Positions 1-10,051 of a stretch of 10,157 nt of DNA are shown one piece after another (position 1 is the stretch's first letter; every line of letters starts with the position of its first letter). The DNA is from JBFKUL01 sp041635755 (GTDB lineage Bacteria; Pseudomonadota; Gammaproteobacteria; Burkholderiales; SG8-39): assembly GCA_041635755.1 (NCBI GenBank), contig JBFKUL010000088.1:1-10157 (forward strand), given 5' to 3'. The translations under genes were made by a program, and so were the position numbers. The notes under the pieces are model-generated. The model had not been told where the DNA came from, ran no database searches, and saw only the letters and a list, made by a program, of their open reading frames with translations.

Positions 1-3000
1 CACCTGGTCGTAGCCCTGGCGTTCGCTTTCGGCGAGCGCATCGGGCAGCATCGCGCCGAGCGTCTCGATACCGGGCCGGAAGTAAGCGATCGCCGCGGCG
101 ACGTCGGCGAGATGCTTGCGATTGCGCAGCAGCCACAGGGTCGCGCGCACGATCAACCGGCCCGAATCGAGCAGCATCGCGCTCTGCACCGTGTTGGGCA
201 CCTTGAGATCGAGCGCCTCGACCTGTTGCCAGAAGGGCACCATGGCGTAGGCTTCGCGCGTCACCATGTAGGCACGCACCACTTCGGCGGTGCTCGCGCC
301 GGTCTCCTCGCGCATGCGGTGCGCGAACGTGCTGCCGACGCGATTCACCATGCTGTTGGTGACGTGCGTCGCGATGATCTCCCGCCGCAGCGGGTGCGTC
401 TGAATATGGCGCGCGAAGCGCTCGCGCAGCGGCTTCGGAAAATAACGCTCGAGCGCGCCGGCGATGGTCGGCTCCTCCGGAATGTCGGAGGCGAGCAGCT
501 CGTCGTAGATCTGCATCTTGGAGTAGGCGAGCAGCACCGCGCGCTCCGGCGCGCTGAGGCCGATGCGCGCCCCCTTGCGTTCGGCGATCTGGTCCTCCGT
601 GGGCAGGTACTCGATCGCGCGGTTCAGGCGCCCGGCGCGCTCTAGGGCGTGGATGAAACGCGCCTGCTGCTCGAGCAGCTGCCGAGCAACCTGCCCCGAT
701 ACCGACAGGCTCTGCGTCTGGAAGATGTTGTCGCGCAGCACCAGCGCGGCCACCTCGTCGGTCATCTCGGCGAGCAGCCGGTTGCGCTGCTTGAGCGTGA
801 GCTCGCCCTCGCGCACGGCGGCATCGAGCAGGATCTTGATGTTGACCTCGTGGTCCGAGCAGTCAACGCCGGCGGAGTTGTCGATCGCGTCGGTGTAGAC
901 GCGCCCGCCGGCCAGCGCGTACTCGATGCGCCCGCGCTGCGTCAGGCCGAGATTGCCGCCTTCGGCGACGACCTTGCAGCGCAGCTCGCGCGCGTCGACG
1001 CGCAGCGCGTCGTTGGCGCGATCACCGACCTCGGCATGGCTCTCGGTGCTGGCCTTGACGTAGGTGCCGATGCCGCCGTTATAGAGCAGATCGACCGGGG
1101 CCTTGAGGATCGCGCTTACAAGCTCCATGGGGGCCAGCGCCTTCGCCTCGACGCCGAGTATCCGCCGCGCCTCGGCGGAAAGCGGGATCGACTTCGCGCT
1201 GCGCGGCCAGATGCCGCCGCCCTTCGAGATCAGCTTTGCGTCGTAATCGGCCCAGGAGGAGCGCGCCAGCTTGAACAGCCGGTCGCGCTCGGCCCAGCTC
1301 GCGGCCGGGTCGGGGTCCGGGTCGATGAAGATGTGCCGATGATCGAAGGCGGCGACGAGTTTGATGTGGCGCGAGAGCAGCATGCCGTTGCCGAACACGT
1401 CGCCCGACATGTCGCCGATGCCGGCTACGGTGAATGCTTGTGCCTGGGTGTCGTGGCCGAGCTCGCGGAAGTGGCGCTTGACCGACTCCCACGCGCCGCG
1501 CGCGGTGATGCCCATCTTCTTGTGGTCGTAGCCTACCGAGCCGCCGGAGGCGAAAGCGTCGCCCAGCCAGAAGCCGTACTCCTGGGCGATGCCGTTGGCG
1601 ATGTCGGAGAAGGTCGCGGTGCCCTTGTCGGCGGCCACCACGAGGTAAGGATCGTCATCGTCGTGGCGCACCACGCTGGGCGGTGGCACGGGCTTGCCCT
1701 CGACCAAGTTGTCGGTGACGTCGAGCAGGCCGCGCAGAAAGGTCTTGTAGCACTCGATGCCTTCCTTCATCAGCGCCTCGCGATCGCCCGCGGGCGGGGG
1801 CTGCTTGACGACGAAGCCGCCTTTGGAGCCGACGGGTACGATCACCGCGTTTTTCACCATCTGCGCCTTCATCAGGCCGAGCACCTCGGTGCGGAAATCT
1901 TCGCGCCGGTCCGACCAGCGCAAGCCGCCGCGCGCCACCGGGCCGCCGCGCAGGTGCACGCCCTCGACGCGCGGCGAGTAGACAAAGATCTCGAACATCG
2001 GCCACGGCTTGGGCAGATCGGGAACCTTGCGCGGGTCGAACTTGAGCGAGATGTAGGACTTGAGCCGGCTCTCGGCATCCGGCTGGAACGCATTGGTGCG
2101 CTGGGTGGCGCGGATCGTTTCCAGGAAGCGCCGCAGGATGCGGTCGTCGTCCAGGTTCGGCACCTGCTCGAGGCCGGTCTCGAGCTCGCGTACCAGCGCC
2201 TCCTCCTTCTTCGGCGAGGCATGCTGCGGTGCGAAGCGCGCATGAAAAAGGTTGACCAGGGCGCGCGCAAGCGTTGGGTGCGCGACCAGCGTCTGCTGCA
2301 CGTAGGCGAGGCTGAACGTGAACCCTGCCTGACGCAGGTAGCGGCTGTAAGCACGCAGAATAGCGATCTCGCGCGCCGAGAGCTCGGCGGCGAGCACCAG
2401 CTGGTTCAGGCTATCGGGCTCGACGCGCCCGGACCACATCGCCTCGAAGGCCTCGTGAAACAGCGGCCGTACGCGCTCGAGCGCCACTTCGCCCTCGCCG
2501 GGAAGCGCCAGCCCGAAGTCGACGATCCATACCGCGGCGCGGTCGAGCGGCTCGATGTCGTACGGTCGGTCGTCCAGTACCCGTACGCCGAGGTTCTCCA
2601 GAATCGGCAGAGCGTCCGAGAGCACGATCGGCGCGCCAGCGCGGATCAGCCGGAAGCGCAGCACACCCGGCTCGGCGGCAAGGGGCCGGTACAGGTTCAT
2701 GCCGAGCGCGGGCGGCGCGCCGAGCGCATCGATCATCTCGATGTCGATCAGCGCGCTGCGTACCGCGTTGTCCTCGCGATAGCCCGCGGGGAAGGCCTGC
2801 CCGTAGCGCGCGCTGAGCGCATTGGCGCGTTCCTCGCCGAGCCGCTCGACGAGCAGCGCGTGCAGGTCGTCCTCCCAGCGCCTTGTCGCGGCGACGATGC
2901 GTGCCTCGAGCTCGCGCACGTCGACCTGCGCAACCGTGCCGGGCCGGGTGCGGATCACCATGAAGATGCGCGCCAGCGGCGATTCGGACAGGCTGACGGT

Positions 3001-4368
3001 GAACTCCGCCGCGGTGCCTTTGTAGGCCTCGGCGAGGATGCGCTGGAACTTCTGTCGCTGCTCGGTGTTGTACTTGTCGCGCGGTACGTAGACGAGACAG
3101 GTGATGTAGCGGCCATAGGCATCGCGCCGCACCAGCAGCCGCGTGCGCTGGCGCTCGCCGAGCTGCAGGATGGCAATCGCATGCGCGTAGAGCTCGTCGG
3201 CCTCGATCTGCATCAGCTCGTCGCGCGGGTAATCCTCGAGAATCGAGCTGAGCGCCTTGCCGTTGTGGCTCGCGGGAAGAAATCCGGCGCGCGCCTGCAC
3301 CTGCGCAACCTTGCGTCGCACCACCGGGATCTGGGCGAGATTCGCGGTGTATACGGTGTGCGTGTACAGGCCGAGAAAGCGCCGCTCGCCGGTCACCCGG
3401 CCCTGGCCATCGAAGCGCTTCACGCCGACGTAGTCGAGATAGCCCGGCCGGTGCACGGTGGCGCGCGTATTCGCCTTCGAGAGCACCAGGATCTCGGGCT
3501 GGCGCGCACGGGCGCGCGTTTCCGGCGGCAAGGTGGCGAAGCTCGTGGAGACCGTAGTGCCTTCGCGCTCACGCAGGATGCCCAGGCCGGAGCCGCGCAC
3601 GATGCGCAGGACGTCCTCGCCGTTCTCGCTGACCAGCTCGTAATCGCGGTAGCCAAGCAGCGTCATGTGGTTGTCGAGCAGCCAGGCGAGGAAAGCATGC
3701 GCCTCGCGCACTTCCTCGGCATCGAGCGGCGGCTTGCCCGCGCCGAGCTCGTCGATCAGCTCGCGCAGACGCTGCTGCATCGGCTTCCAGTCGGCGACCG
3801 CGGCCGCCACGTCCGACAGCACGCGCAGCAGGCCCTGCTCGATGTCCTGCAGCCGCGCCGGATCGGTCTGGCGGTCGACCTCCAGATACATGAACGACTC
3901 GAGGCGTCCCTCACCGCCGGCCGCCGGCGCTGCGATGCTCGCCAGCTTGCCCTTGTCGTCGCGCACTATGCGCAGCACCGGGTGGATCACCACGTGCAGC
4001 GTCAGTCCCTGCCGGTTGATCTCCATGGTCGCCGAATCGACCAGAAACGGTTTGTCCTCGCTGACGATCTGCACCACCGTGTGCGTGCTTTGCCACCCGT
4101 GCTCCTCGAGCCTCGGGTTGAACACGTGTACCTTGGGCGCACCGCCCGCGTAGCGTCGGCCGAAATCGAGGTGCGCGGCGGCGGCGCCGACCAGGTCGTT
4201 GGGGTCGCGCTCGCCAAGCTCCTGCGGATCCGCGCCCCCATAGTAGAGACGCGCGAAGCGCTCCGCGATTTCGGCTTGCGGCGCGGCCAGACTGCCGCGC
4301 GCAGCACGCGCGACGCGGGACACCAGATCGGCTTCGTCTTCGGGCTTGTTTTGCGCGGACGCCTTCAT
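1..4368 (-). CDS. gdhB: NAD-specific glutamate dehydrogenase, large (about 180 kDa) type, 3' end outside window
   Basis: Catalyses NAD-dependent oxidative deamination of glutamate to 2-oxoglutarate and ammonium in the cytoplasm, a catabolic role. The frame stays open for 1456 codons from ATG at 4368 and runs off the window. Family members are about 1600 residues, so roughly 150 C-terminal residues are missing. Visible landmarks are: an N-terminal segment with DKPFLVDS at 105-112, typical of the regulatory ACT-like part of this family; YVPRDKYNTEQ from 427; the catalytic-domain signature GGLRWSDRREDFRTE at 814-828; MKAQMVKNA at 833-841, carrying conserved lysines; VPVGSKGGF at 844-852; the nucleotide-binding-type GIGDMSGDVFGNG at 983-995; and AEGGNLG at 1135-1141. 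No frameshift or missing motif was seen. It follows putA by 44 bases on the same strand, which suits use of PutA-derived glutamate. No Shine-Dalgarno sequence is evident before the ATG, and no in-frame ATG, GTG or TTG occurs in the 44-base gap. Identification is very secure; the exact start is less so. Confidence 0.97.
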   Translation of the reverse strand, partial: MKASAQNKPEDEADLVSRVARAARGSLAAPQAEIAERFARLYYGGADPQELGERDPNDLVGAAAAHLDFGRRYAGGAPKVHVFNPRLEEHGWQSTHTVVQIVSEDKPFLVDSATMEINRQGLTLHVVIHPVLRIVRDDKGKLASIAAPAAGGEGRLESFMYLEVDRQTDPARLQDIEQGLLRVLSDVAAAVADWKPMQQRLRELIDELGAGKPPLDAEEVREAHAFLAWLLDNHMTLLGYRDYELVSENGEDVLRIVRGSGLGILREREGTTVSTSFATLPPETRARARQPEILVLSKANTRATVHRPGYLDYVGVKRFDGQGRVTGERRFLGLYTHTVYTANLAQIPVVRRKVAQVQARAGFLPASHNGKALSSILEDYPRDELMQIEADELYAHAIAILQLGERQRTRLLVRRDAYGRYITCLVYVPRDKYNTEQRQKFQRILAEAYKGTAAEFTVSLSESPLARIFMVIRTRPGTVAQVDVRELEARIVAATRRWEDDLHALLVERLGEERANALSARYGQAFPAGYREDNAVRSALIDIEMIDALGAPPALGMNLYRPLAAEPGVLRFRLIRAGAPIVLSDALPILENLGVRVLDDRPYDIEPLDRAAVWIVDFGLALPGEGEVALERVRPLFHEAFEAMWSGRVEPDSLNQLVLAAELSAREIAILRAYSRYLRQAGFTFSLAYVQQTLVAHPTLARALVNLFHARFAPQHASPKKEEALVRELETGLEQVPNLDDDRILRRFLETIRATQRTNAFQPDAESRLKSYISLKFDPRKVPDLPKPWPMFEIFVYSPRVEGVHLRGGPVARGGLRWSDRREDFRTEVLGLMKAQMVKNAVIVPVGSKGGFVVKQPPPAGDREALMKEGIECYKTFLRGLLDVTDNLVEGKPVPPPSVVRHDDDDPYLVVAADKGTATFSDIANGIAQEYGFWLGDAFASGGSVGYDHKKMGITARGAWESVKRHFRELGHDTQAQAFTVAGIGDMSGDVFGNGMLLSRHIKLVAAFDHRHIFIDPDPDPAASWAERDRLFKLARSSWADYDAKLISKGGGIWPRSAKSIPLSAEARRILGVEAKALAPMELVSAILKAPVDLLYNGGIGTYVKASTESHAEVGDRANDALRVDARELRCKVVAEGGNLGLTQRGRIEYALAGGRVYTDAIDNSAGVDCSDHEVNIKILLDAAVREGELTLKQRNRLLAEMTDEVAALVLRDNIFQTQSLSVSGQVARQLLEQQARFIHALERAGRLNRAIEYLPTEDQIAERKGARIGLSAPERAVLLAYSKMQIYDELLASDIPEEPTIAGALERYFPKPLRERFARHIQTHPLRREIIATHVTNSMVNRVGSTFAHRMREETGASTAEVVRAYMVTREAYAMVPFWQQVEALDLKVPNTVQSAMLLDSGRLIVRATLWLLRNRKHLADVAAAIAYFRPGIETLGAMLPDALAESERQGYDQV

Positions 4369-4375
4369 GCGTTCA

Positions 4376-4381
4376 AGTATA
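4376..4381 (-). promoter_or_regulatory. -10-like box immediately upstream of gdhB
   Basis: On the minus strand, TATACT (5 of 6 matches to the sigma-70 -10 consensus) ends 7 bases before the gdhB ATG. A transcript starting at the usual distance would begin at or next to the ATG and so be nearly leaderless. I see no good -35 element at 16-18 bp; a TTGCTG lies 21 bp upstream. The 44-base gap also lacks a clear ribosome-binding sequence. It may be a weak internal promoter or a chance AT-rich patch in a GC-rich genome. Confidence 0.25.
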
Positions 4382-4412
4382 TGCTGCGCGCCTTGTGCGT
4401 CGCAGCAACCGG

Positions 4413-7400
4413 TCAGCGGCGTGCGCGTGGCGCAAGCAGCTCGGTGTTGCCACCGATGGCCGCGGTGTTGACGCTTTGCGAGCGCTCGGTGGCGAAACGC
4501 AGCAAGTAATGCGGCCCGCCCGCCTTGAAACCGGTGCCCGAGCGACCTTCGCCGCCGAAAGGCTGCACGCCGACCACTGCCCCGATCATGCTGCGATTGA
4601 CGTACGCATTGCCAACGCGGGCCAGCGCGATTACGCGCTCGGCGAAGCCCTGCACGCGGCTATGCACGCCGAGCGTCAGCCCATAGCCGCCGCCGCGAAT
4701 CGCGGCGAGCACCGCGTCGAGCGCCTGTCTACGGTACGCAATCACGTGCAGCACGGGTCCGAACACCTCGCGTTGCGGCATGTCGGCGAGCGAGATTTCG
4801 AAGGCGCGCGGCGCGAAGTAGTGGCCCTCGGGCAGGCGCTCGGGCAACGGCGTCTCGCCGATGAGACGCGCGCGGCCGCGCAGACCCGCGACGTACTCCT
4901 CCAGCGCGGCGCGCGCCTGTCGATCGATGATCGGACCGACGTCGGTGTCGGTCGCGACCGGATCGCCGACGCGCAGCTCGCGCATGGCGCCGGCGAGCAT
5001 TGCGAGCACTCGCGGCGCCACCGCCTGGTCGATGAACAGCACGCGCAATGCCGAGCAGCGCTGCCCTGCGCTGCGAAACGCCGAAGTAATCACGTCGTCG
5101 ATCAGCTGCTCGGCCAGCGCCGAGGAATCCGCGAGCATGGCGTTGATGCCGCCGGTTTCGGCGATCAGCGGCACGATCGGGCCGTCGCGCTCGGCGAGCG
5201 CACGCTGGATGCGCTTGGCGGTTTCGAACGAGCCGGTGAACGCGACCCCGGCGATGCGCTCGTCGGCGATCAGACGCGCGCCGACGTTCTCGCCGTCACC
5301 GTAGACGCCCATCGCTGCGTGCCGCGGGATGCCCGCTCCGTGCAGCAATTCGAGCGCCATGCGCGCAACCAAAGGGGTCTGTTCGGCCGGTTTTGCGATC
5401 ACCGTATTGCCGGCGGCAAGCGCGGCGGCAACTTGCCCGGTAAAGATCGCGAGCGGGAAGTTCCACGGACTGATGCACGCGAACACGCCGCGGCCGTGAA
5501 GCGCGAGCACGTTGCGTTCGCCGGTCGGGCCGGGCAGGATCTGCGGCCGGGCGAACTTCTCGCGCGCCTGCAACGCGTAATAGCGGCAGAAATCGACCGC
5601 CTCGCGCACTTCCGAGACGGCATCGGCGTAGGTGCGCCCGCCTTCGCGTACGATGAGCGACACGAGCTCCGGCAGGTGCGATTCGAACGCATCGGCCGCG
5701 CGCTCGAGCGCGCCGGCACGCTCGTCGGCCGGTCGTGGCGACCAGCGCTCGAACTCTTCGCACGCGGCGCCGATGGCCTCGTTGAGCGATACGTCCCCGG
5801 TCTGCCGCACGGCGCCGACGTGGCGCTCGAGATCGCCGGGTTCGCGCACGACGGTTTCCCCGGTCGCGGGGTGCGTAGACGCTGCCGCGGCGCGATCGGC
5901 GCGCGTCCTGGCGGCGAGACGCTCGAGCTCGTCGCGCCGTGCAAGATCGACGCCGAGAGCGTTGGCGCGGTCCGGATAGAGCGCCGGCGGCGCCGGGATG
6001 CGCTCGTCGGGCAGGTAGGGCTCGGGCAGCGCGAGCAGCGGGTCGGCGATCAGCGTCGCGAGCGGCACCGCCGGGTCGGTAATCTGGTGTACGAACGAAG
6101 TGTTGGCGCCGTTCTCGAGTAGCCGGCGCACGAGGTAGGGCAGCAATTCGGCGAAGCCGCCCACCGGCGCGTAGACGCGCGACGCGACACCCTGCGAATC
6201 CGCCAGCGCCGCGTGCAGCGCCTCGCCCATGCCGTGCAGGCGCTGGAATTCAAGCGGCTCCGCGCGTTCGCCCGCGAGCTCGAGCACGCTCGCGGCGGTG
6301 CGACAGTTGTGGGTCGCGAATGCCGGGTAGATCTCCCCGCGCGCGGCCAGCAGCAGGCGCGCGCAGGCGAGGTACGATACGTCGGTCGCGGCCTTGCGCG
6401 TAAACACGGGATAGTCGGCCACGCCGAGCTGCTGGGCGTGCTTGATCTCGGTATCCCAGTAGGCGCCCTTCACCAGCCGCACGGCGAGGCGCCGGCGCGC
6501 TTCGCGCGCGAGCGCGATGAGCCACTCGCACAGGGCGAAAGCGCGCTTCTGGTAAGCCTGCACCACGATGCCCAACCCGTCCCAGTCGGCGAGCATTGGA
6601 TCGCGTGCGAGGGGCTCGAAGAGTTCGAGCGTGAGCTCGAGCCGGTCGCTTTCCTCGGCATCGATGGTCAGGCCGATGCCGCCCTCGCGCGCCAACCGCG
6701 CAAGCTTGGTAAGCCGCGGCAGGAGCTCGTCGCGCATGCGCCGATGCTGCGCCGGCTCGAAGCGCGGATGGAGCGCCGAGAGCTTGACGGAGATGCTGTC
6801 GCGCTCCTGCGGCGCGCCCGCCGCGCTGCGTGCCGAGACCGCGCGCACCGCGTCCGCATAGGCGTCGAAGTAGCGCTGTGCGTCCTCGCGCGTGCGGGCC
6901 GCCTCGCCCAGCATGTCGAAGGAGTAGCGCCAACCTGGATGCGCGTTCGATTGCTCGATGGCTTCGCCGATGTCGGGCGCGAGCACGAACTGCTCGGCGA
7001 GGATATGCATCGCCTGGCGCACTGCGCCGCGCACCACCGGCTCGCCGAGTCGCGAGACCGCCCGCTTGAGCTGCGCACCGAGATCCTGCTCGCGCAGCTC
7101 GTGCCAGCGCGCGAGCGTGCCGGTGAGCATCAGGGCCCATTCCGCGGCATGCGCCGCAAGCGAGCCGCCCTCGGCGCGCCCCCAGTCGCCGCTGGCGAGC
7201 TTCTCCTGCAGCAACGCGTCGGCGGTGTCGGCGTCCGGGATGCGCAGCAGCGCCTCCGCGAGGCACATCAGCGCCACGCCCTCGCGGCTCGAGAGCCCGT
7301 GCTGGCGCAGGAAGGCCTCGGCACTCAACCCGCCCTGCGGCGTCTCGCGCACGCGCTCGGCAAGCGTGAGGGCGCGCGAGGCGACGCGCCGCGTAGCCTC

Positions 7401-7535
7401 GGCATTGAGCGTCGCGTGCGGGCGCAGCCGCTCAAGCGCCAGGGCTTCCTCGACGCGGTGCTCGGCTAAGATGCGAGCACGCAACGCCTGGCTCGAAGCT
7501 TCGGCAGGGCTGCGCTGATTGACCGGCTCGTTCAT
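4413..7535 (-). CDS. putA: Bifunctional proline dehydrogenase / L-glutamate-gamma-semialdehyde dehydrogenase PutA, without DNA-binding domain
   Basis: Oxidises proline to pyrroline-5-carboxylate with FAD, then the semialdehyde to glutamate with NAD, passing the intermediate internally; it is a peripheral membrane-associated or cytoplasmic enzyme. The protein has 1040 residues. The proline dehydrogenase barrel shows SVKLSALHPR (249-258), IDAEE (291-295), VRLVKGAYWD (352-361), THN (408-410) and the substrate-binding YLVRRLLENGAN (467-478). The aldehyde dehydrogenase part shows SPWNFP (689-694), FTGS (766-769), the ETGG glutamate E793, catalytic C827 in GQRCS, and EVFGP (923-927). It lacks the N-terminal ribbon-helix-helix repressor domain of E. 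coli PutA and the extra C-terminal domain of the longest forms, so it is a short, catalytic-only type that cannot repress its own gene. The start is ATG at 7535 with only a weak GAG-type ribosome-binding sequence. It is probably the first gene of a putA-gdhB operon and is divergent from acetoacetyl-CoA synthetase. Confidence 0.97.
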   Translation of the reverse strand: MNEPVNQRSPAEASSQALRARILAEHRVEEALALERLRPHATLNAEATRRVASRALTLAERVRETPQGGLSAEAFLRQHGLSSREGVALMCLAEALLRIPDADTADALLQEKLASGDWGRAEGGSLAAHAAEWALMLTGTLARWHELREQDLGAQLKRAVSRLGEPVVRGAVRQAMHILAEQFVLAPDIGEAIEQSNAHPGWRYSFDMLGEAARTREDAQRYFDAYADAVRAVSARSAAGAPQERDSISVKLSALHPRFEPAQHRRMRDELLPRLTKLARLAREGGIGLTIDAEESDRLELTLELFEPLARDPMLADWDGLGIVVQAYQKRAFALCEWLIALAREARRRLAVRLVKGAYWDTEIKHAQQLGVADYPVFTRKAATDVSYLACARLLLAARGEIYPAFATHNCRTAASVLELAGERAEPLEFQRLHGMGEALHAALADSQGVASRVYAPVGGFAELLPYLVRRLLENGANTSFVHQITDPAVPLATLIADPLLALPEPYLPDERIPAPPALYPDRANALGVDLARRDELERLAARTRADRAAAASTHPATGETVVREPGDLERHVGAVRQTGDVSLNEAIGAACEEFERWSPRPADERAGALERAADAFESHLPELVSLIVREGGRTYADAVSEVREAVDFCRYYALQAREKFARPQILPGPTGERNVLALHGRGVFACISPWNFPLAIFTGQVAAALAAGNTVIAKPAEQTPLVARMALELLHGAGIPRHAAMGVYGDGENVGARLIADERIAGVAFTGSFETAKRIQRALAERDGPIVPLIAETGGINAMLADSSALAEQLIDDVITSAFRSAGQRCSALRVLFIDQAVAPRVLAMLAGAMRELRVGDPVATDTDVGPIIDRQARAALEEYVAGLRGRARLIGETPLPERLPEGHYFAPRAFEISLADMPQREVFGPVLHVIAYRRQALDAVLAAIRGGGYGLTLGVHSRVQGFAERVIALARVGNAYVNRSMIGAVVGVQPFGGEGRSGTGFKAGGPHYLLRFATERSQSVNTAAIGGNTELLAPRARR

Positions 7536-7604
7536 ACTCGCTCGCTGCGCCGCGTCGAGCCCTTTCGCCTGCCGCGCCCGGCGGGCACGGCGAACAGCGC
7601 GGGC

Positions 7605-7619
7605 GACCCGGATCGGGTC
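7605..7619. promoter_or_regulatory. Perfect inverted repeat, candidate operator in the divergent promoter region
   Basis: GACCCG-GAT-CGGGTC is a perfect 6-bp inverted repeat with a 3-bp spacer. It lies near the middle of the 170-bp putA/acetoacetyl-CoA synthetase intergenic region, 70 bp from the putA start and 87 bp from the synthetase start. It sits just upstream of the plus-strand TATAAT box and overlaps where the plus-strand -35 and the putA transcription start would fall, a typical place for a repressor or dual regulator. A third CGGGTC half-site is at 7683-7688. In GC-rich DNA a 12-of-12 palindrome can arise by chance, so operator function is inferred from position. Confidence 0.4.
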
Positions 7620-7624
7620 ACGAC

Positions 7625-7632
7625 AATATAAT
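7625..7632. promoter_or_regulatory. Overlapping divergent -10 boxes (bidirectional promoter core)
   Basis: The plus strand carries a perfect TATAAT at 7627-7632, and the minus strand reads TATATT at 7625-7630, so the two -10 candidates overlap by four bases. This is the most AT-rich patch in the intergenic region. The plus-strand box would give a leader of about 65 bases for acetoacetyl-CoA synthetase, and the minus-strand box a leader of about 80 bases for putA. The -35 elements are poor: GCGACC (7603-7608) with an 18-bp spacer on the plus strand, and no good match for putA. This suggests activator dependence or an alternative arrangement. Confidence 0.45.
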
Positions 7633-7655
7633 CGACCTTGGCCGATGTGCCTGCA

Positions 7656-7677
7656 AAGGGCGCACGGCTGCGCTTTT
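7656..7677 (+). terminator. Small hairpin plus T-run in the acetoacetyl-CoA synthetase leader (possible attenuator)
   Basis: GCGCA (7660-7664) and TGCGC (7669-7673) form a perfect 5-bp stem around a CGGC loop. Two G-U and two A-U pairs with flanking bases can extend it to nine pairs, and it ends in TTTT (7674-7677). It lies between the predicted transcription start near 7639 and the ATG at 7706. The shape resembles a short intrinsic terminator or attenuator, but the T-run is short and is partly consumed by the extended stem. No leader peptide or competing antiterminator is obvious. Confidence 0.25.
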
Positions 7678-7705
7678 CAAGCCGGGTCCGTGAACGGGGT
7701 AGTCG

Positions 7706-9663
<1,958 letters not shown>

Positions 9664-9667
<4 letters not shown>

Positions 9668-9683
9668 GCGGCTTGCGCCTCAG
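9664..9683. terminator. Hairpin joining the two convergent stop codons (possible bidirectional terminator)
   Basis: CTGAGCG (9664-9670) pairs with CGCCTCAG (9676-9683) through one bulged base around a GCTTG loop. The TGA of the synthetase and the complement of the cbiX TGA lie in opposite arms. The convergent genes are only 12 bp apart, so this is the only space for a terminator on either strand. There is no T-run on either side, so it is not a standard intrinsic terminator. The pairing partly follows from two opposed TGA codons with similar flanks. Confidence 0.25.
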
Positions 9684-10051
9684 CGCGTGCGCGCGGCGAT
9701 CGCGCTGGCGATAGCCTCGATCACCTCGGGCTGCTCGCCGATCGCGGGCTGAGCCTCGATCAACAGGCCTGGATGCGCGGCCTGCGCGGCCGTCACAAGC
9801 CTCGGCAGGTCCTCCTTGATGTGCCCGCCCTGGCCGAGAAACACCGGCACCACCGTGACGCGCGCGGCTCCCTCATCGGCGAGCGTCGCCACCGCCTCTT
9901 CGAGCGACGGACGCATCATCTCGAGATAGGCGATGCGCACCGCAACGCCCGGGCGGCGCTGTGCAAGACTGTGCGCGATGCGCTCGAGCGGACGTGCCCA
10001 CTCGGGATCGCGCGCGCCGTGCGCGAACAGCACGATCGCGTGCCGCTTCAA
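9680..10051 (-). CDS. cbiX: Small CbiX/SirB-family sirohydrochlorin chelatase
   Basis: Inserts a divalent metal (cobalt for cobalamin, or iron for siroheme) into sirohydrochlorin in the cytoplasm. The 123-residue length matches the short, homodimeric CbiX type rather than the double-domain CbiX, SirB or CbiK forms. The N-terminal strand and metal-binding histidine are in LFAHGARDPEW (8-18, H11). The second conserved segment, VPVFLGQGGHIKEDLP (68-83), carries H77. The start is TTG at 10051, and its bases overlap the TGA of the upstream gene (TTGA), indicating translational coupling. No nearer ATG or GTG precedes the conserved N-terminal strand, and the next in-frame ATG would remove it. The metal cannot be read from sequence, and no other siroheme, cobalamin or cys gene is visible to decide it. 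Confidence 0.9.
   Translation of the reverse strand: MKRHAIVLFAHGARDPEWARPLERIAHSLAQRRPGVAVRIAYLEMMRPSLEEAVATLADEGAARVTVVPVFLGQGGHIKEDLPRLVTAAQAAHPGLLIEAQPAIGEQPEVIEAIASAIAARTR

Noticed and set aside
649..4509. A 1286-codon open frame on the plus strand opposite gdhB
   Set aside because: It is in exact codon register with gdhB, so its stops correspond only to TTA, CTA and TCA sense codons, which this GC-rich gene avoids. The product is a low-complexity Arg/Ala/Val/His-rich sequence with no recognisable domain, while the opposite strand encodes a clear enzyme.
4395..7469. Long plus-strand open frames (4395-6122 and 6213-7469) opposite putA
   Set aside because: They are in codon register with putA, have putA-mirrored composition and show no motifs. 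The breaks at 6120-6122 and 7467-7469 are simply a CTA and a TTA leucine codon in putA.
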